From positions 744,001-808,000 of the forward strand of contig NZ_CP181447.1 in NCBI RefSeq assembly GCF_048001765.1: DNA of 64,000 bases. The letters are read 5' to 3'. The translations under genes were made by a program, and so were the position numbers. This document shows, in pieces, positions 8,626-18,267 of the stretch (position 1 is its first letter; each line of letters starts with the position of its first letter). The notes below the pieces were generated by a model. The model searched no databases. It saw nothing but the letters and a program-made list of their open reading frames with translations, and was not told the origin of the DNA. The DNA comes from Bombiscardovia asteroides_K (lineage in GTDB: Bacteria > Actinomycetota > Actinomycetes > Actinomycetales > Bifidobacteriaceae).

Positions 8626-10127
8626 CGCCAGTTCCTGTATTGCTGATATACCTGGTCCTGAGGCTGTCCCGATAGTGTTTCTTCAATATTCACTGGCCAG
8701 ACGGGGGGCTGATTCTGACCGAACAAGGTCCAGGCTGCCTGACGTGCTGCTCCGATGGCGACGTACTCATCGATTTGTGGCAACTCCACATCCATGCCCA
8801 GAATCTGAGGTGCATATGCCCTGACTGCCTTGGACTTTGCCCCTCCGCCGACCAGGAGGATTCGCCTGACTTCGGTGCCGAGATGTTTCAGCAATTCCAG
8901 GCAGTCGCGTTGTGAACAGAGAAGACCTTCAATAAAGGCGCGAGCCAGGTTCTGCCTGTTTGTGTTTTCCAAGCTCAGTCCATTGATGCTGGCCCTGGCA
9001 TCCGGACGGTTGGGGGTGCGCTCGCCATCAAAATAAGGGATTAAGGTGATGCCGCCGGCTCCTGGTTCTGACTGGTCGGCAAGATCTGCCAGGCCATCGT
9101 AATCAACGCCCATGGCTGCACGGCCGGCATCAAGAATTCTAGAGGCGTTGATTGTGCATGCCAGGGGGAGCCAGTGCCCAGTGGCATCAGCGAAACCTGT
9201 GACTGATGCGCTCATATCGTATGCGGGAACAGGGCTGATGGCGGCGGCAACTCCGGAAGTGCCCAGAGAGATCGAGACGTCCCCTACTCGCATTGACAGC
9301 CCGAGAGCGGTCATGGCATTATCGCCCCCGCCAGGTGCGATGATGCATCCGCCGGGTACCTTCTTGCCTGCGATTCGAGGATCGGCCTTGGCGCCGACCT
9401 GATATGGCCCCAGGACCTTGGGAAGGATGACCTTCTCAGCCATTCCGTCAGGAAGGGCCATGCTGAGGAGATCGCGTCGATAAGTGTCGGTTGCTGAGTT
9501 GAAGTAACCGGTGCCGGATGCGTCCGACCGGTCAGTGAAGAGGTCAGTCAGGTGTGCGTCATCACCCTTCGCGGCGGCAGGCCCATGTCCGGCAATGGCC
9601 CAACTCAACCAGTCATGGGGAAGGCAGATGGCAGCGATTTTATTGGCGTTTTCGGGTTCGTTACGACTAACCCAGTTCACTTTGGTGATGGTTAAAGAGG
9701 CGACTGGAGAAGAACCGACCGCTCTGACCCAGCGCTGTCGACCGCGCATATTCGGATCAGCATCCAGGTCCGATTCGGTTCCGCTTTCTTTAGGAGGTCG
9801 GCCCAGGCGGATGATCAGCTCCTCAGCGTCAGCTGCAGAACGGGTGTCATTCCAAAGCAGCGCATCGCGAATGACCCGGCCGGTATCGTCCAGAAGGACC
9901 ATGCCGTGTTGCTGACCGCCCACTGAGATGGCGGAGATATCGTCAAGACCGCCAGCCTCTTGGGCCGCCTTTCTAAAGGCAGTCCACCAAGCTTGCGGGT
10001 CGATGCTGGTCCCATCGGGATGTGATGCCTTGCCGAAACGAACCATTTGTCCCGTCCTGGCATCCGTGATCCTTACTTTGCAGGATTGCGTCGATGTATC
10101 AACTCCTGCCACCAGCACTCTATCCAT
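8619..10127 (-). CDS. xylB: Xylulokinase (FGGY family), copy 1
   Basis: Phosphorylates D-xylulose to xylulose 5-phosphate, which phosphoketolase would cleave in a bifidobacterium. FGGY kinase architecture: N-terminal ATPase-fold domain opening with AGVDTSTQSCKV, the substrate-loop motif GGQQHGMVLLD and LLWNDTRS (near residue 90), and a C-terminal domain with LVGGGAKSKAVR near 440. The 502-residue length fits XylB. The start has a clear AAGGAGG ribosome site. It is transcribed divergently from a ROK regulator and ends against lacZ at a shared terminator. A second, clearly related kinase lies at 13062. The 1-50 region and kinase motifs are conserved between both copies, but the substrate of each could differ within the pentulose range. 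Confidence 0.9.
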   Translation of the reverse strand: MDRVLVAGVDTSTQSCKVRITDARTGQMVRFGKASHPDGTSIDPQAWWTAFRKAAQEAGGLDDISAISVGGQQHGMVLLDDTGRVIRDALLWNDTRSAADAEELIIRLGRPPKESGTESDLDADPNMRGRQRWVRAVGSSPVASLTITKVNWVSRNEPENANKIAAICLPHDWLSWAIAGHGPAAAKGDDAHLTDLFTDRSDASGTGYFNSATDTYRRDLLSMALPDGMAEKVILPKVLGPYQVGAKADPRIAGKKVPGGCIIAPGGGDNAMTALGLSMRVGDVSISLGTSGVAAAISPVPAYDMSASVTGFADATGHWLPLACTINASRILDAGRAAMGVDYDGLADLADQSEPGAGGITLIPYFDGERTPNRPDARASINGLSLENTNRQNLARAFIEGLLCSQRDCLELLKHLGTEVRRILLVGGGAKSKAVRAYAPQILGMDVELPQIDEYVAIGAARQAAWTLFGQNQPPVWPVNIEETLSGQPQDQVYQQYRNWRK

Positions 10128-10156
10128 AGCCGCCTCCTTGCTCGAGCAGATGTATT

Positions 10157-10202
10157 GCGATTCTTATGCCATCCTACCCTAATCATTAGATGAATGAACT
10201 AA
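10157..10202 (-). promoter_or_regulatory. Candidate xylB promoter with overlapping operator
   Basis: On the minus strand TTCATT and TAGGAT, 16 bases apart, fit -35 and -10 boxes. The inverted repeat TTAG-N9-CTAA at 10186-10202 covers the -35 side, a sensible position for a ROK repressor. Proposed by eye only. Confidence 0.35.
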
Positions 10203-10302
10203 GTATTGCTGGATGACATTGACAATGGCAGGTGGAATACTAAAAAACGGTCTGTTTGTTCCTGCCGTCCACGATAGACGTCAATTTTAAGAAGGTCGAT
10301 TT

Positions 10303-11538
10303 ATGGTTACCTTGCGTTCAATCAATCAGGACGATCTGAGAAATCACAACCTTTCGGTCATCATCAATACCATTCTACGTTCCCCGTCAGCGCTGAGCAG
10401 AGCTGATTTGGCCAAAACGACCGGCTTGACCAAAGCTACAATGTCCCTACTGAGCGCACTTCTCTTGAAGAACAAGGTTATAGGGGAGGGGGAGCCGGGG
10501 ACGACACAGACCAGTTACGGTCGTCCAAGCACGCCTCTATCCATCGCCCATGGGCGATGGGCCGGCATGGGCTTGCAGATCAATACCGATGGTTATGGGT
10601 GTCTGGCTCTGGATCTAGATGGAACGCTGATTGATTCAGCCTGGATCGATGACGATATGCGTGAAGCTGATCCTGAAAAGGTCTTTGCCAGCCTGGATGC
10701 CTTGGCAAAGCCCATTGAAGGCAGACTCCGCGAGGATAACTATAAATTGGTCGGCTCTGGTCTTGCCCTTCCTGGCTTGGTCACTGGCGATATGCAGTTG
10801 CTCATGGCTCGAAACCTAGGATGGGAGCGAATCGACCTTTCCGGATTCGCCTTGGTTCGTCGACTAAACCCCGTGGCGGGCAATGAGGCCCGGTTGGCGG
10901 CCTTGGCCCAGATTCCGGGATTTGCGACTCAACGAACAGCAGGTGGGGGGAATGACCTTCTTTCGCCGACTGATTCTTTTCTTTACATTTCCACGGATAT
11001 CGGTATTGGAGGTGCTGTGGTTCGAGGGGGTACCGTCGAAGTGGGCGATCATGGTTTTGCAGGTGAGCTAGGGCACGCTTCTGTGGATCTGAACGGTCCC
11101 ACTTGCCGGTGCGGGCGGCGGGGATGCCTGGAGACCTATGCCGGTCGCAGGGCCCTGGTCGAAGCTGCGGGCATCGCATCTGGGGCTGAGGCTGTTTCCA
11201 CTTGGGCGATAAACGAGCTCTACAGACGCTGGCAGCAAGGAGACGACAAAGCCGTCGAAGCTATCGACAGAGGCTTGGATGCCATGATCTCGGTCATCGT
11301 CACAGCTATAAATATTGTAGATGTGGATGCCGTTATATTGGGCGGTTTCTGGCCTAATCTCGGAAGAGATCTTGCACAACGCCTGCAGGAACGGATCAAT
11401 CGGTTGACCCTGGGCAGGAACGCCGCACCGGTAAGGGTGCTCATGCCCAGCCTGTCTGCCTATCCGGCCCTGCGGGGTGCAGCCTCTGTCGGGCTGCGTA
11501 AATTCATCGACAACCCTTTGGGATTCTTTGACAACTAA
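10303..11538 (+). CDS. ROK-family transcriptional regulator (NagC/XylR type)
   Basis: Probable sugar-responsive repressor. An N-terminal winged helix-turn-helix (about residues 15-70, with ALSRADLAKTTGLTKATMS) precedes a ROK sugar-kinase-like domain. The zinc-binding ROK signature CRCGRRGCLE lies near residues 268-277, preceded by GELGHASV. Length (411) is typical of full ROK repressors. The ATG has an AAGAAGG site. It is divergent from xylB copy 1 (175-base intergenic region), so it most likely controls that kinase and itself. The exact effector is unknown; xylose or xylulose is a reasonable guess from context. It ends 52 bases from a second, convergent ROK gene. Confidence 0.9.
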   Translation: MVTLRSINQDDLRNHNLSVIINTILRSPSALSRADLAKTTGLTKATMSLLSALLLKNKVIGEGEPGTTQTSYGRPSTPLSIAHGRWAGMGLQINTDGYGCLALDLDGTLIDSAWIDDDMREADPEKVFASLDALAKPIEGRLREDNYKLVGSGLALPGLVTGDMQLLMARNLGWERIDLSGFALVRRLNPVAGNEARLAALAQIPGFATQRTAGGGNDLLSPTDSFLYISTDIGIGGAVVRGGTVEVGDHGFAGELGHASVDLNGPTCRCGRRGCLETYAGRRALVEAAGIASGAEAVSTWAINELYRRWQQGDDKAVEAIDRGLDAMISVIVTAINIVDVDAVILGGFWPNLGRDLAQRLQERINRLTLGRNAAPVRVLMPSLSAYPALRGAASVGLRKFIDNPLGFFDN

Positions 11539-11590
11539 GTATGGTCAAGACAGGTGTTTATGGCCGATGTACCTGTTTGATTATGATGAG

Positions 11591-12898
11591 TTATTCGCTC
11601 AAGGTGACCGATGGGGTGTCGGTGATCGGATAATAATTGAGTTTGTTCTTGATTTGTTTCTTCCAACGTGACGGTGTATCGATAAATTTTGTTATACCCT
11701 TCCATGCTGCTCCGAACGCGACGGAATTGCTTGTTGAAATTGACTTCAAAACGTTGATTTTGGCCCATTTTGACGAAAGCACGCGTTTGGAGAGCTTCAG
11801 AAGAAGTGGTTCTTTTAAGTACTCAAACAGCTTCGAATACAACCCGTCCAAGACGATCGTCGGCACATCGCATATATTGACGAAATCAGCCAAAGCTAAA
11901 CCCAAGTAGTCGGCGGCGCTCGCCACGGCTTTGCTGGCCCGGGTTTCGTTTCGCATCAGGGCGGCAAACAAATTGCCTATGGGGCTGTCCTGGGAAAAAC
12001 CTGACGCCGCCATTATGGCATTCTGCCCGGCAAATGATTCAAGGCAACCGGTGTTTCCACATGAACATACATTAGTGCCTTCAGCAACATACACGTGGCC
12101 GAGTTCCCCTGCCCAACCGTGATAACCTGCATCAAATGAACCGTTCTTCATCAACGCGGCATCGATGCCTGAGCCTCCTGAGACATAGAGAAAGTCGGAT
12201 AGCGGTTCACCATGTTTATTCCTGAGGTAGTTTTCAGCATATGCCCCGGCGTCCGCCGAATTTAAAAATGAAATTGCCGGCATGTACTTTTTTTCGCGAC
12301 CTATATGAAGGGAACGAGCGAGGTCAACGTCGGTCCATCCAAGAGTCGGACTGCTGAGAAGATGTGTACCGTTCCTATCGAAGTAACCGTGCAGAGCTGC
12401 GGTGACATCGACCACAATCAGATCCGCATTTCTTGCCCTTTCATGCAGATCACTGATTATGCGTCCAACCAAAACAAGTGTTTTAGCTGCCTCTTCTGTT
12501 TCGGTCTGCAGATATTGTTGTGCGAGTATTTGACCTGACAGGTCGACGACAGAGGCCTCTATGGAGTCTCTCATAATATCCACGCCTATCGATGCATAGG
12601 TGTGCAGAGCCGGAGCCAAGGGGACGGCTGGCCGCCCAGAACCTATGTTTTTCGAGTCCAGTTCCCGGATAATCCCGTACGCGATGAGCTGCTCGACAAG
12701 ACGCGAGAGTGTCGACCGATTTAAGCCTGTAATTTTTGCCAGATACGCGCGAGAGGGATCAGGAAGCGAACCGGTTATTACAGCCTTGGCGATTATTGCA
12801 AGATTGTGGTTGTGCAGGCTGGTCCTGCCTGCTGTATTCAAGACGTTCTTCTTGCTTGCTGCTACGTTGCGCATAGTATTGAATCCTCTTTCAGCCAT
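11591..12898 (-). CDS. ROK-family transcriptional regulator, second copy
   Basis: ROK repressor with an N-terminal helix-turn-helix (SRAYLAKITGLNRSTLSRL, about residues 47-65) and a kinase-fold domain carrying CSCGNTGCLESF near 278-289. Related in architecture to the regulator at 10303 but clearly diverged; codon use and base composition are more AT-rich. Divergent from the xylB copy 2 / ABC transporter operon, and so the likely regulator of that operon. It begins 163 bases from the kinase start, with a very AT-rich region between them. The first residues could start at the ATG at 12898 or an internal ATG (residue 6); the DNA-binding domain is intact either way. Confidence 0.9.
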   Translation of the reverse strand: MAERGFNTMRNVAASKKNVLNTAGRTSLHNHNLAIIAKAVITGSLPDPSRAYLAKITGLNRSTLSRLVEQLIAYGIIRELDSKNIGSGRPAVPLAPALHTYASIGVDIMRDSIEASVVDLSGQILAQQYLQTETEEAAKTLVLVGRIISDLHERARNADLIVVDVTAALHGYFDRNGTHLLSSPTLGWTDVDLARSLHIGREKKYMPAISFLNSADAGAYAENYLRNKHGEPLSDFLYVSGGSGIDAALMKNGSFDAGYHGWAGELGHVYVAEGTNVCSCGNTGCLESFAGQNAIMAASGFSQDSPIGNLFAALMRNETRASKAVASAADYLGLALADFVNICDVPTIVLDGLYSKLFEYLKEPLLLKLSKRVLSSKWAKINVLKSISTSNSVAFGAAWKGITKFIDTPSRWKKQIKNKLNYYPITDTPSVTLSE

Positions 12899-12986
12899 AT
12901 ATTAAGTATGCACCAAAGTTCAAATAACAGCATTTATTCTCTGCTCAATAGCAAAATACAAAACGTAGGATTAATAAGTTGCACAG

Positions 12987-13037
12987 TTGGACAAAATGAT
13001 AAACATAAATTACTATGTTGCATAAAGCAATAATTGC
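12987..13037 (+). promoter_or_regulatory. Candidate promoter and operator of the second sugar operon
   Basis: TTGGAC (12987-12992) and TACTAT (13011-13016), 18 bases apart, look like -35/-10 boxes. Immediately downstream are two overlapping palindromes, TTGC-ATAAA-GCAA (13018-13030) and GCAAT-A-ATTGC (13027-13037), well placed for repressor binding by the divergent ROK protein. Confidence 0.45.
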
Positions 13038-13061
13038 ATGATATGACCAAGGAGGGTGATT

Positions 13062-14519
13062 GTGCAGAAACTGGTAGCCGGAATTGACTCTTCGACACAG
13101 TCATGCAAGGTCGTGATTCGCGATATCAATACAGGCAAGCTGGTGCGTTCAGGTGCTGCAAGACATTGCGGAGGAACGGAGGTCAACCCACATGTGTGGC
13201 GACATGCTTTGGATGCTGCCCTGCAACAGGCTGGCGGATTAGACGGAGTCGTTGCGCTTTCGATTGCCGGGCAACAGCATGGCATGGTTGCTCTTGATGC
13301 TGATGGTCATGTTGTCCGTGATGCCATTCTTTGGAACGATACCAGATCTGCACCGCACGCTTTTGATCTCATCAATGAGCTTGGTGATGGCGACTATGAA
13401 AAAGGGAAGCGTAAGTGGGCTGATAGCGTCGGAAGTGTTCCCGTAGCATCACTCACAGTGACGAAACTTCGCTGGATGGCGGAAAAGGAACGTGGCAACT
13501 GTGAGCGCACAGCGGCCCTCGCTCTGCCGCATGATTGGCTGACCTGGAATTTTCTAGGGGGCAAGGATATTCATGATCTGGCTACAGATCGTTCAGAGGC
13601 CTCTGGAACGGGCTATTACTCTCCGGAGGAAAACGCATACAAATACGACCTGCTTTCATTGGCGGCAGGCAGAAAATTTGCTGAGAAGATTGTGCTCCCC
13701 TCTGTAAAAGGTCCGAATCAGGCAGTTTCCAAGACCATAATCAAGGGACACGAGATCACTGTTGGACCAGGGGCAGGTGACAATGCTGCAGCGGCATTCG
13801 GTTTAGGACTCAAGCCTGGGGAAATCGCAATGTCTATTGGCACATCAGGCGTTGTCTCCCTCGTCTCGACAAAGGCTACGCACGATCCTCAGGGGTATGT
13901 CACCGGATTCGCTGATGCAAGTGGGAAATACCTACCCTTGGTCTGCACTCTTAATGCATCACGGGTTATCGATTGCTTCTGCGCCATGTTGGGAATGGAT
14001 TATGAGGAATTCTCACGAGCGGCGCTTTCGGCTCCACCTGGTGCTGAAGGGCTAGTTGTTCTTCCGTACTTTGAGGGTGAACGGACTCCCAACTATCCTG
14101 ATGCCACTGGCGCAATTCATGGTATAACGAACACGAATCTTACGGCTTCCAATCTGGCAAGGGCAGCAATTGAAGGTATGCTGTGCGGAGTTGGCATCGG
14201 AATACGGGATATGCAGAAGCTCGGCATATCGGTTACCAAGATTAACCTCATTGGTGGCGGAGCGCGTTCGGAGGCCGTCAGGCGTATAGCCCCATCGGTT
14301 TTAGGCTTGCCTGTGACTGTTCCGGAGTACAGCGAATATGTTGCAGATGGTGCTGCACGGCAGGCTGCTTGGGTATACGGGGGCAACAAGGAGCCCCCGA
14401 TATGGACGCCGAACCTTTCCAGTGAATATCAATGTGATTTTTCTCCCTTCATATCCCAGCGATTTGAAGAAGTGTCAGCCTGCTTTATGCACAAAAAAGA
14501 AGACAATGCACTTGCTTGA
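13062..14519 (+). CDS. xylB: Xylulokinase-like FGGY kinase, copy 2
   Basis: FGGY-family sugar kinase, closest in motifs to XylB: AGIDSSTQSCKV at the N-terminus, IAGQQHGMVALD, ILWNDTRS and the C-terminal LIGGGARSEAVR. The GTG at 13062 is preferred, with AAGGAGG seven bases upstream; an in-frame GTG at 13056 overlaps that site. First gene of an operon with a simple-sugar ABC transporter and a SIS isomerase, transcribed away from a ROK regulator. This context suggests it phosphorylates the imported sugar or its ketose form. Xylulose is the default substrate, but because a 3-hexuloisomerase-type protein ends the operon, a hexulose or another ketose is possible. Confidence 0.85.
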   Translation: MQKLVAGIDSSTQSCKVVIRDINTGKLVRSGAARHCGGTEVNPHVWRHALDAALQQAGGLDGVVALSIAGQQHGMVALDADGHVVRDAILWNDTRSAPHAFDLINELGDGDYEKGKRKWADSVGSVPVASLTVTKLRWMAEKERGNCERTAALALPHDWLTWNFLGGKDIHDLATDRSEASGTGYYSPEENAYKYDLLSLAAGRKFAEKIVLPSVKGPNQAVSKTIIKGHEITVGPGAGDNAAAAFGLGLKPGEIAMSIGTSGVVSLVSTKATHDPQGYVTGFADASGKYLPLVCTLNASRVIDCFCAMLGMDYEEFSRAALSAPPGAEGLVVLPYFEGERTPNYPDATGAIHGITNTNLTASNLARAAIEGMLCGVGIGIRDMQKLGISVTKINLIGGGARSEAVRRIAPSVLGLPVTVPEYSEYVADGAARQAAWVYGGNKEPPIWTPNLSSEYQCDFSPFISQRFEEVSACFMHKKEDNALA

Positions 14520-14590
14520 GTGAGTAAAACACTTTTTTTCATAACTAAAAAACAAAGAATGCAACATCAAATAATCAAAGGAGATACGCG

Positions 14591-15628
14591 ATGCGTAACA
14601 TAATGAAGGCCGCACTTTCCGCTGGTCTTGCCTTGACTTGCCTGGCTTTCTCGGCAGGATGCGGTTCTGGGGGAGTCATCGGCAGCAAAAATGGTGCGAA
14701 TAGCAAAGCCACAAAAATCGTCCTGGTTGCCAAGCAAGAGGGGATTCCGTGGTTTGATGATATGAGATCCGGGGTTAAGCAATTCTCGGAAGACAACAAA
14801 GGCAAGGTTGATGTCAAGCAGATTGCGCCAGATTCAGGCGATTCGGCCAAGCAGGTTCAGATGGTATCCGATCTCATCTCTCAGCAGGTTGATGCCATTG
14901 TGGTTGTCCCCAATGATCCGCAGGCACTGAAGCCGGTGATCAAGCAGGCCAAGGCGAAGGGGATAGTAGTAGTGAGCCATGAGGCCAGCAACATCGCAGA
15001 TGATGTGGATTACGACATCGAAGCTTTCAAGAATGAAGATTTTGGAGTTGCTTTCTGCAAACCTCTTGCAGAGAACATGGGCGGAAAAGGAAAACTGGCA
15101 GCGGTTGTAGGCTCAAAGACAATGGAGACCCATATGGCATGGTACAGGGCCTGCAAGAGCATGATGGAAAAGGACTATCCGAATATTCAATTTGTTTCCA
15201 GTGAACCATACGAAGATAACAACAATGATGACACGGCTCGCAAAGTTGCCACTGAGATCCTTAACGCGCACCCTGACATCACTGGTTTCTTCGGCACATC
15301 AGTATCGGCCGGCTCCAATATGGCTGCAGTTCTTAAGGAGCGGAGCAACAGGAATGTCTATGTCTCCACTTTGGGAATCCCCTCGGTGGATATGCCATAC
15401 ATTCAAGATGACTGGGTTCGTTATGCTCAGACATGGCGCCCCAAGGATGCTGGTTATGCGGCTCTTCAACTGGCTTATGACAAGGTTCAAGGTAAGAAGA
15501 TCGCCAGCGGTATTGATTTGAAAGCCAAGGGTTACGAAAAGTCAGAGGTAAAGGGCCACCAGGTATATGGGGACGCTCCTTTGATCCTCAAAAAGGGCGA
15601 TTACAAGGACGGTAAGTATCCGTTCTGA
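14591..15628 (+). CDS. Sugar ABC transporter substrate-binding lipoprotein
   Basis: Extracytoplasmic binding protein of the RbsB/LsrB/RhaS type (periplasmic-binding protein fold, DUF-free). A lipoprotein signal ends in LAFSAGC, with Cys24 as the lipidated residue. The mature part reads KIVLVAKQEGIPWFDDM and DAIVVVPNDPQALKPVI, typical of rhamnose/autoinducer-2-type binders. The ATG is preceded by AAAGGAG at ideal spacing. It follows the FGGY kinase by 71 bases and precedes the ATPase and both permeases. The ligand cannot be read from the sequence; the family includes binders of rhamnose, AI-2 and other small sugars. Confidence 0.9.
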   Translation: MRNIMKAALSAGLALTCLAFSAGCGSGGVIGSKNGANSKATKIVLVAKQEGIPWFDDMRSGVKQFSEDNKGKVDVKQIAPDSGDSAKQVQMVSDLISQQVDAIVVVPNDPQALKPVIKQAKAKGIVVVSHEASNIADDVDYDIEAFKNEDFGVAFCKPLAENMGGKGKLAAVVGSKTMETHMAWYRACKSMMEKDYPNIQFVSSEPYEDNNNDDTARKVATEILNAHPDITGFFGTSVSAGSNMAAVLKERSNRNVYVSTLGIPSVDMPYIQDDWVRYAQTWRPKDAGYAALQLAYDKVQGKKIASGIDLKAKGYEKSEVKGHQVYGDAPLILKKGDYKDGKYPF

Positions 15629-15691
15629 TTCAACAGGTCATATGTCTGTTGTCGTTTCCAATATTCTTTGCGAAGCAAGGGAATAACAGTG

Positions 15692-17239
15692 ATGAATGCA
15701 CAATTATCCGCTACAAATATATGCAAAACCTTCGGCGGTGTTCAAGCATTGCGGAGCGTAAATCTCAGCATCAGGAAAGGTGAGGTTCACTGCCTCGTCG
15801 GAGAGAATGGGTCAGGGAAATCCACGCTCGTAAATATTCTTTCTGGCGGACTAGTGCCCGACAGCGGAAGTATTCAAGTCGGGAATTCGGAGTTTTCGTC
15901 GGTTACGGCACGACAAGCTATAAGTCTTGGGATTGCAGTCATACACCAGGACTTGTCGCTATTCGGAACCATGAATGTCCGAGATAATATCTGCCTGCCC
16001 GGTCTGGTTCATCGTAAGCGGTGGATTATCAACTACCGTCGTTGCGACGAAATCGCTTCGAGAGCCCTGGAGCGGATTCATGCGGATATCGATCTGGACG
16101 CGCGAGTAGAAAGCCTGTCCATGGCGGCCAAGCAACAGGTCGCCATTGCCAGAGCGCTTGCCCTTGAAGCCCATATCATTTTCATGGATGAGCCAACGAC
16201 TGCGCTGACGTCCGTTGAAGTACAGAGTTTGCTGGACACCATCCAGAAGCTGAAAGCATCAGGCGTATCCATTATTTTCATTTCTCATAAGTTGGATGAA
16301 GTATTTTCCGTGGCAGACAGGATTACTGTATTCCGATCTGGCGAGGTCGTTGGTACATACCAATCGGATGATCTGGATAATCGCAGGTTGTCGGCTTTGA
16401 TGACAGGTCATGATGTTGTGTTCGGTGATCCAGAGGACCATGTCGTCCCTGAAGCTCAGCCTGTATTGGAGATGAAAAATGTGAGCGCAGCCCGGGTACG
16501 CAATGTGAATTTGACAGTCAGACCTGGTGAAATTGTTGGTTTGAGCGGATTGCTGGGCTCAGGTAGAACCGAAACAGCTTTGACCTTATTTGGGCTGAAC
16601 AAGCTCGAAAAAGGCCATGTCTTTATAAATGGGAAAAGGGTTTCTATCAATAATCCACGGGAGGCAATCGAGGAGGGTATCGCCTTGGTACCCGAAGATA
16701 GGCAGGAACAGGGACTGTTCCTTGACAGGACATTGCTTCAGAACAGTGTGGCCAGTGTACTTAAGCCCTTATCTAATTCGCTTGGACTGATTAACGCCAG
16801 AAAAGAGCATGAAATTGGTAAAGAGGTGCTGACTGGTCTGAAAGTGAACACCCAGGATCTTTCCATGCTTGCACAATCCCTTTCTGGTGGTAATCAGCAA
16901 AAGGTACTGCTTGGCAAGTGGGTTGCCACAAAGCCCAAATTGCTGATATTGGATTCTCCCACCGTAGGTGTGGATGTGGGTTCAAAATCCCAGATTTATG
17001 ACATTATTCGTCGTTTGGCCGGCCAAGGCATCGCAATACTGGTTATTTCCGACGAAGAGGAAGAATTATTGGCGGTGTGTAACCGTATAGCTATTTTTGT
17101 GCAAGGAACAGTGACGACTGAGCTGACGGGAGACCAATTACAATCAGGGTATTCACAGTTATATCGAAATGCTGATAAGAAATCTGATTCCCATGCCAGG
17201 GGCTCAAGGCTTGTAAATGAGAAAGGAAGCAATTCCTGA
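15692..17239 (+). CDS. Simple-sugar ABC transporter ATP-binding protein (RbsA-type)
   Basis: Double-NBD ATPase of the ribose/galactose/rhamnose importer class, 515 residues. First half: Walker A GENGSGKST, Walker B HIIFMDEPTTALT, with SMAAKQQVAIARA at the signature. Second half: degenerate Walker A GLLGSGRTE, LSGGNQQKVLLGKW signature and LLILDSPTVGVDVGS. An asymmetric pair like this is the rule in the family. The ATG at 15692 is chosen because AAGGGA lies nine bases upstream; the longer frame from a TTG at 15668 would include that site. Its stop overlaps the first permease start (TGATG), indicating translational coupling. Confidence 0.95.
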   Translation: MNAQLSATNICKTFGGVQALRSVNLSIRKGEVHCLVGENGSGKSTLVNILSGGLVPDSGSIQVGNSEFSSVTARQAISLGIAVIHQDLSLFGTMNVRDNICLPGLVHRKRWIINYRRCDEIASRALERIHADIDLDARVESLSMAAKQQVAIARALALEAHIIFMDEPTTALTSVEVQSLLDTIQKLKASGVSIIFISHKLDEVFSVADRITVFRSGEVVGTYQSDDLDNRRLSALMTGHDVVFGDPEDHVVPEAQPVLEMKNVSAARVRNVNLTVRPGEIVGLSGLLGSGRTETALTLFGLNKLEKGHVFINGKRVSINNPREAIEEGIALVPEDRQEQGLFLDRTLLQNSVASVLKPLSNSLGLINARKEHEIGKEVLTGLKVNTQDLSMLAQSLSGGNQQKVLLGKWVATKPKLLILDSPTVGVDVGSKSQIYDIIRRLAGQGIAILVISDEEEELLAVCNRIAIFVQGTVTTELTGDQLQSGYSQLYRNADKKSDSHARGSRLVNEKGSNS

Positions 17240-18267
17240 TGAGTCAGAAGATCCAGGCAAGGATGCCTCGAATAAAAAAGTTAAATTCCATGGAAATCAC
17301 ACTCCTCTCCATTATCGTGGGTTATTCGGTGATTGTTTCTTTGGTGAATCCTAATTTCCTGACACTGGGAACATTCGCTGATCTGACCCGTAATGGGACT
17401 GGAATGGCAATACTGGCTGCCGGGGTGTATATGATTATGATTTCCGGCGGCATTGATGTGTCTTTCCCGGCTGTGGCTATTACGTCAGGATATTCAGCTG
17501 TACTCCTATCCTTGGCATTCCATATAGACTCACTGCTGGCGATACTGCTAATGGCAGCCGTCATCGGCGCCATTCTCGGTGTCTTTAACGCGTTGCTTGT
17601 ATATTGGTTATCACTGCCTACTTTCATTGTCACGCTAGGTACATCCTCAGTCTTTTACGGACTGATGGCTACGGTTTTGGGTACGAAACCCGTGACGATT
17701 AGCGAGATGCCCAAGTCCCTCCTAGATTTTGGCGCGTGGAATGTCGTCTCATTCACCAGCAAAGGACAAAGCAGCGGTATAGCGGGTTTCTTCCTTATAG
17801 CTGTTCTCATCTATATCGCCTTGTGGTTCATCATGAACCATACAACATTGGGGCACAGCATTTATGCCTTGGGCAATTCAGAGGAATCAGCACGACGGGC
17901 AGGTCTGTCGCCCTTGAAAATCAAGCTTTTTATCTATCCTTTGATGGGCGTTCTTTCAGCTTTGATGGCGATCATTTCCTTCGGAAATCTCAAATTTGTT
18001 GATCCAACCAGCATCATGGGCACAGATATGACAGTGATAGCTGCTGTGGTGATTGGCGGGACCAGGATTACTGGAGGATCCGGTACGTTGCTGGGGACAT
18101 TCCTTGGAGTGACGCTTGTGCAGTTGTTAAATAATACTCTTGTGCTTCTTGGGATTCAGTCTTCCTGGAACAACCTCTTTATCGGGGCCGTCATGGTTTG
18201 TGCGGTCGTTGCCATTTACTACGGCGAAAAGCGCCGTAACCGTCGAAGCATGTCCTTCCTGGGATGA
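17239..18267 (+). CDS. Simple-sugar ABC transporter permease 1 (RbsC-type)
   Basis: Integral membrane permease of about nine to ten hydrophobic segments. Family hallmarks are AAGVYMIMISGGIDVSFPAV (near residue 60) and GGTRITGGSGTLLGTFLG (near 280). It overlaps the ATPase stop by one base and the next permease start by four bases. The product pairs with permease 2 to form a heterodimeric channel, as in rhamnose and AI-2 transporters, which use two different permeases. Confidence 0.94.
   Translation: MSQKIQARMPRIKKLNSMEITLLSIIVGYSVIVSLVNPNFLTLGTFADLTRNGTGMAILAAGVYMIMISGGIDVSFPAVAITSGYSAVLLSLAFHIDSLLAILLMAAVIGAILGVFNALLVYWLSLPTFIVTLGTSSVFYGLMATVLGTKPVTISEMPKSLLDFGAWNVVSFTSKGQSSGIAGFFLIAVLIYIALWFIMNHTTLGHSIYALGNSEESARRAGLSPLKIKLFIYPLMGVLSALMAIISFGNLKFVDPTSIMGTDMTVIAAVVIGGTRITGGSGTLLGTFLGVTLVQLLNNTLVLLGIQSSWNNLFIGAVMVCAVVAIYYGEKRRNRRSMSFLG

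Noticed and set aside
11539..11590. Terminator between the two convergent ROK genes
   Set aside because: Only a 6-bp ACAGGT/ACCTGT pair with a long loop and no T tract was seen.
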